From NCBI GenBank assembly GCA_946184195.1, contig CAMHEP010000073.1:1-7566 (forward strand): a DNA stretch of 7,566 nt, given 5' to 3'. This document shows, piece by piece, positions 6,040-7,566 of this stretch. The position numbers were made by a program, and so were the translations under genes. The notes under the pieces were generated by a model, which saw nothing but the letters and a program-made list of their open reading frames with translations, did no database searches and was not told the origin of the DNA. This DNA comes from an uncultured Bacteroidales bacterium (GTDB taxonomy: Bacteria; Bacteroidota; Bacteroidia; Bacteroidales; Paludibacteraceae). Numbering within the stretch: position 1 is the first letter of the stretch; the number at the start of each line of letters is the position of its first letter.

Positions 6040-7379
6040 AAACGCAAGACATTATGCAGCGTCTCGCTGCTAAACATCCCGGCGAAGCAGAGTATCTGCA
6101 GGCCGTTCAGGAAGTACTCGAATCTATTGAACAGGTGTACAATCAACACCCCGAGTTTGAGAACGCTAAGATTATCGAGCGAATGGTAGAACCCGATCGT
6201 ATATTCACTTTCCGTGTCACATGGGTGGATGATCGGGGAGAGGTTCAAACCAACCTTGGTTATCGTGTACAATTCAATTCGGCTATTGGACCATACAAGG
6301 GGGGATTGCGTTTCCATAGGGCAGTGACCCCGTCGATGCTTAAGTTCCTGGGCTTTGAACAGACCTTCAAGAATGCGCTCACCACTCTTCCTATGGGTGG
6401 TGCAAAAGGAGGCTCGGACTTCGACCCTGTTGGCAAGTCCGACGCTGAGATTATGCGCTTCTGTCAGGCTTTTATGCTCGAATTATGGAACTGCATCGGT
6501 CCTGACCAGGATATACCGGCCGGTGATGTCGGTGTGGGAGGACGTGAGATTGGTTTCCTCAACGGTATGTACCAGAAACTCTCGCGTCAGTATCATACCG
6601 GAGTCCTGACGGGTAAAGGCATGACTTGGGGCGGCTCCATTCTGCGTCCCGAGGCAACAGGCTTTGGTGCCCTCTATTTCACGCAACACCTGTTGGCTAA
6701 AGCCGGCAAATCACTCGAAGGAAAGCGTATCGCTATATCCGGCTTTGGTAATGTGGCTTGGGGAGCAGCAAAAAAGGCTACCGAACTCGGGGCTAAGGTT
6801 ATTGCTCTTTCCGGACCCGACGGTGTCTGCGCTATACCTGATGGCATTACATCGGACATGATTGATTATATGCTCATCATGCGCTCCTCCAACCGAAATC
6901 GCGTGGAGGATATGGCAACCCGTTTCCCCGACCGTGCACAATTTATTGCCGGCAAGAAGGCATGGTCCGTCCCCTGTGACATCGCACTGCCTTGTGCCTT
7001 CCAAAATGAACTTGACGAAAACGATGCACGTGAACTGCAAGCTAATGGCTGCTGGTGCTGCTGCGAGGTAAGTAACATGGGATGCCGTCCCGAGGCTATA
7101 CATTTCTTCCAGCATAATAATATCCTCTTTGCACCTGGCAAAGCTGTCAATGCCGGTGGTGTCGCTACTTCCGGACTCGAAATGACGCAGAATGCGCAGC
7201 ACCTCAATTGGACGGCTAAGGAGGTAGACGAGCGACTCCATCATATCATGCTCTCTATCCACGAACAGTGTGTCGCTCATGGTACTCAACCGGATGGCTC
7301 TATCGATTATGTCAAGGGCGCTAATATCGCCGGCTTCATGAAGGTCGCTCAGGCTATGCTTGAGCAAGGGCTTGTGTAA
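6036..7379 (+). CDS. gdhA: Glutamate dehydrogenase (hexameric type)
   Basis: The 447-residue product has the same length as E. coli GdhA and catalyses the reversible conversion of 2-oxoglutarate plus ammonia to glutamate in the cytoplasm. Substrate-site lysines are visible: K88 (G-P-Y-K-G-G-L-R-F-H), K112 (Q-T-F-K-N-A-L) and K124 (P-M-G-G-A-K-G-G-S-D-F-D). The catalytic aspartate is D164 in P-A-G-D-V-G-V-G-G-R-E. The Rossmann domain begins at about 230 with G-F-G-N-V-A (236-241). The following loop reads L-S-G-P-D-G (258-263) rather than the S-D-S-S-G type of NADP-linked E. coli GdhA; from memory it resembles the NAD-linked Clostridium symbiosum enzyme, so cofactor preference is open. An oddity is C-W-C-C-C-E-V-S-N-M-G-C at 339-350, where E. 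coli has V-x-A-V-A-E-G-A-N-M-P-T. The alignment there needs no gap. ATGA overlap with the kinase implies translational coupling; kbl follows 34 bp later. Confidence 0.96.
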   Translation: MKTQDIMQRLAAKHPGEAEYLQAVQEVLESIEQVYNQHPEFENAKIIERMVEPDRIFTFRVTWVDDRGEVQTNLGYRVQFNSAIGPYKGGLRFHRAVTPSMLKFLGFEQTFKNALTTLPMGGAKGGSDFDPVGKSDAEIMRFCQAFMLELWNCIGPDQDIPAGDVGVGGREIGFLNGMYQKLSRQYHTGVLTGKGMTWGGSILRPEATGFGALYFTQHLLAKAGKSLEGKRIAISGFGNVAWGAAKKATELGAKVIALSGPDGVCAIPDGITSDMIDYMLIMRSSNRNRVEDMATRFPDRAQFIAGKKAWSVPCDIALPCAFQNELDENDARELQANGCWCCCEVSNMGCRPEAIHFFQHNNILFAPGKAVNAGGVATSGLEMTQNAQHLNWTAKEVDERLHHIMLSIHEQCVAHGTQPDGSIDYVKGANIAGFMKVAQAMLEQGLV

Positions 7380-7413
7380 AATATCATTCACCCTCAACTA
7401 CGTTACAACAACT

Positions 7414-7566
7414 ATGTATACTGCTTTTCAATCTCATTTGCGTAGCGAGTTACAGGCTATTCGCGAAGCAGGACTGTATAAGAACGAGCGTGTAATCATT
7501 ACCCCCCAATCCTCGGCTATCAAGGTCGAGGGTGGGGCAGATGTCATCAATTTCTGCGCTAACAAC
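7414..7566 (+). CDS. kbl: 2-amino-3-ketobutyrate CoA ligase (glycine C-acetyltransferase), N-terminal part
   Basis: An open frame from ATG 7414 runs off the window after 51 codons. The fragment reads L-R-S-E-L-Q-A-I-R-E-A-G-L-Y-K-N-E-R-V-I-I-T-P-Q and ends in V-I-N-F-C-A-N-N. This closely follows the N-terminus of Kbl, where a helix with E-x-G-L-(Y/F)-K-x-E-R precedes N-F-C-A-N-N-Y-L-G-L. Kbl is a PLP-dependent enzyme of the alpha-oxoamine synthase family that cleaves 2-amino-3-oxobutyrate with CoA to glycine and acetyl-CoA, the second step of threonine catabolism. The catalytic lysine lies outside the window. The 34-bp gap after gdhA has no terminator or promoter match, so co-transcription with gdhA is likely. 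The ATG has no Shine-Dalgarno sequence but an A/C-rich leader. Confidence 0.9.
   Translation, partial: MYTAFQSHLRSELQAIREAGLYKNERVIITPQSSAIKVEGGADVINFCANN

Noticed and set aside
7050..7067. Possible frameshift in gdhA at the TGC/TGG run
   Set aside because: The frame continues into the conserved A-P-G-K-A-V-N-A-G-G-V-A-T-S-G-L-E-M region, and the alignment to the family is gap-free on both sides.
6711..7397. A 228-codon open frame on the minus strand inside gdhA
   Set aside because: It is antisense to a full-length conserved gene and resembles no protein family; it is a codon-bias shadow.

Overview
The window reads as an ordinary chromosomal segment of a Bacteroidota bacterium, most likely order Bacteroidales. 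The evidence is a DUF3078-type outer-membrane protein followed by a ZapA/RNase Y cluster, the near absence of Shine-Dalgarno sequences before most genes, and two exact matches to the Bacteroidota -33/-7 promoter (TTTG, 20-nt spacer, TAnnTTTG). I cannot name a genus. The sequence is almost entirely coding, and I see no mobile element, CRISPR array, rRNA or tRNA.

Layout. (1) Positions 1-2477, plus strand: the C-terminal end of a DUF3078-like outer-membrane beta-barrel protein, a small coiled-coil protein (ZapB-like in form), ZapA, and full-length ribonuclease Y. Gaps are 20 bp, a 1-bp overlap and 40 bp, so this is probably one transcription unit joining an envelope protein, division-ring factors and mRNA decay. 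A good intrinsic terminator for it lies about 80 bp past the rny stop, inside the antisense 3' end of the convergent gene. (2) Positions 2488-3922, minus strand: a two-gene operon of a histidine-rich, CcdA-like membrane protein followed by a TrmN6-type tRNA(Val) adenine-N6 methyltransferase, overlapping by 8 bp. (3) Positions 3964-4001: a compact, symmetric divergent promoter serving the minus operon and the plus-strand genes to its right. (4) Positions 4006-7566, plus strand: an NtrY-like membrane histidine kinase, glutamate dehydrogenase overlapping the kinase stop by 4 bp, and the first 51 codons of 2-amino-3-ketobutyrate CoA ligase (Kbl).

How the genes fit together. The right-hand operon places a nitrogen-type sensor kinase directly ahead of a central ammonia-assimilating or glutamate-catabolising enzyme and a threonine/glycine catabolic enzyme, which suggests an amino-acid/nitrogen theme. 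No response regulator is present in the window. The left-hand cluster is a housekeeping group.

I did not find a convincing previously undescribed system. The points most worth a second look are the mirror-image divergent promoter with a near-leaderless kinase transcript on one side, the kinase-gdhA coupling, the rny terminator embedded in trmN6, and the cysteine cluster with altered conserved loop in the glutamate dehydrogenase.
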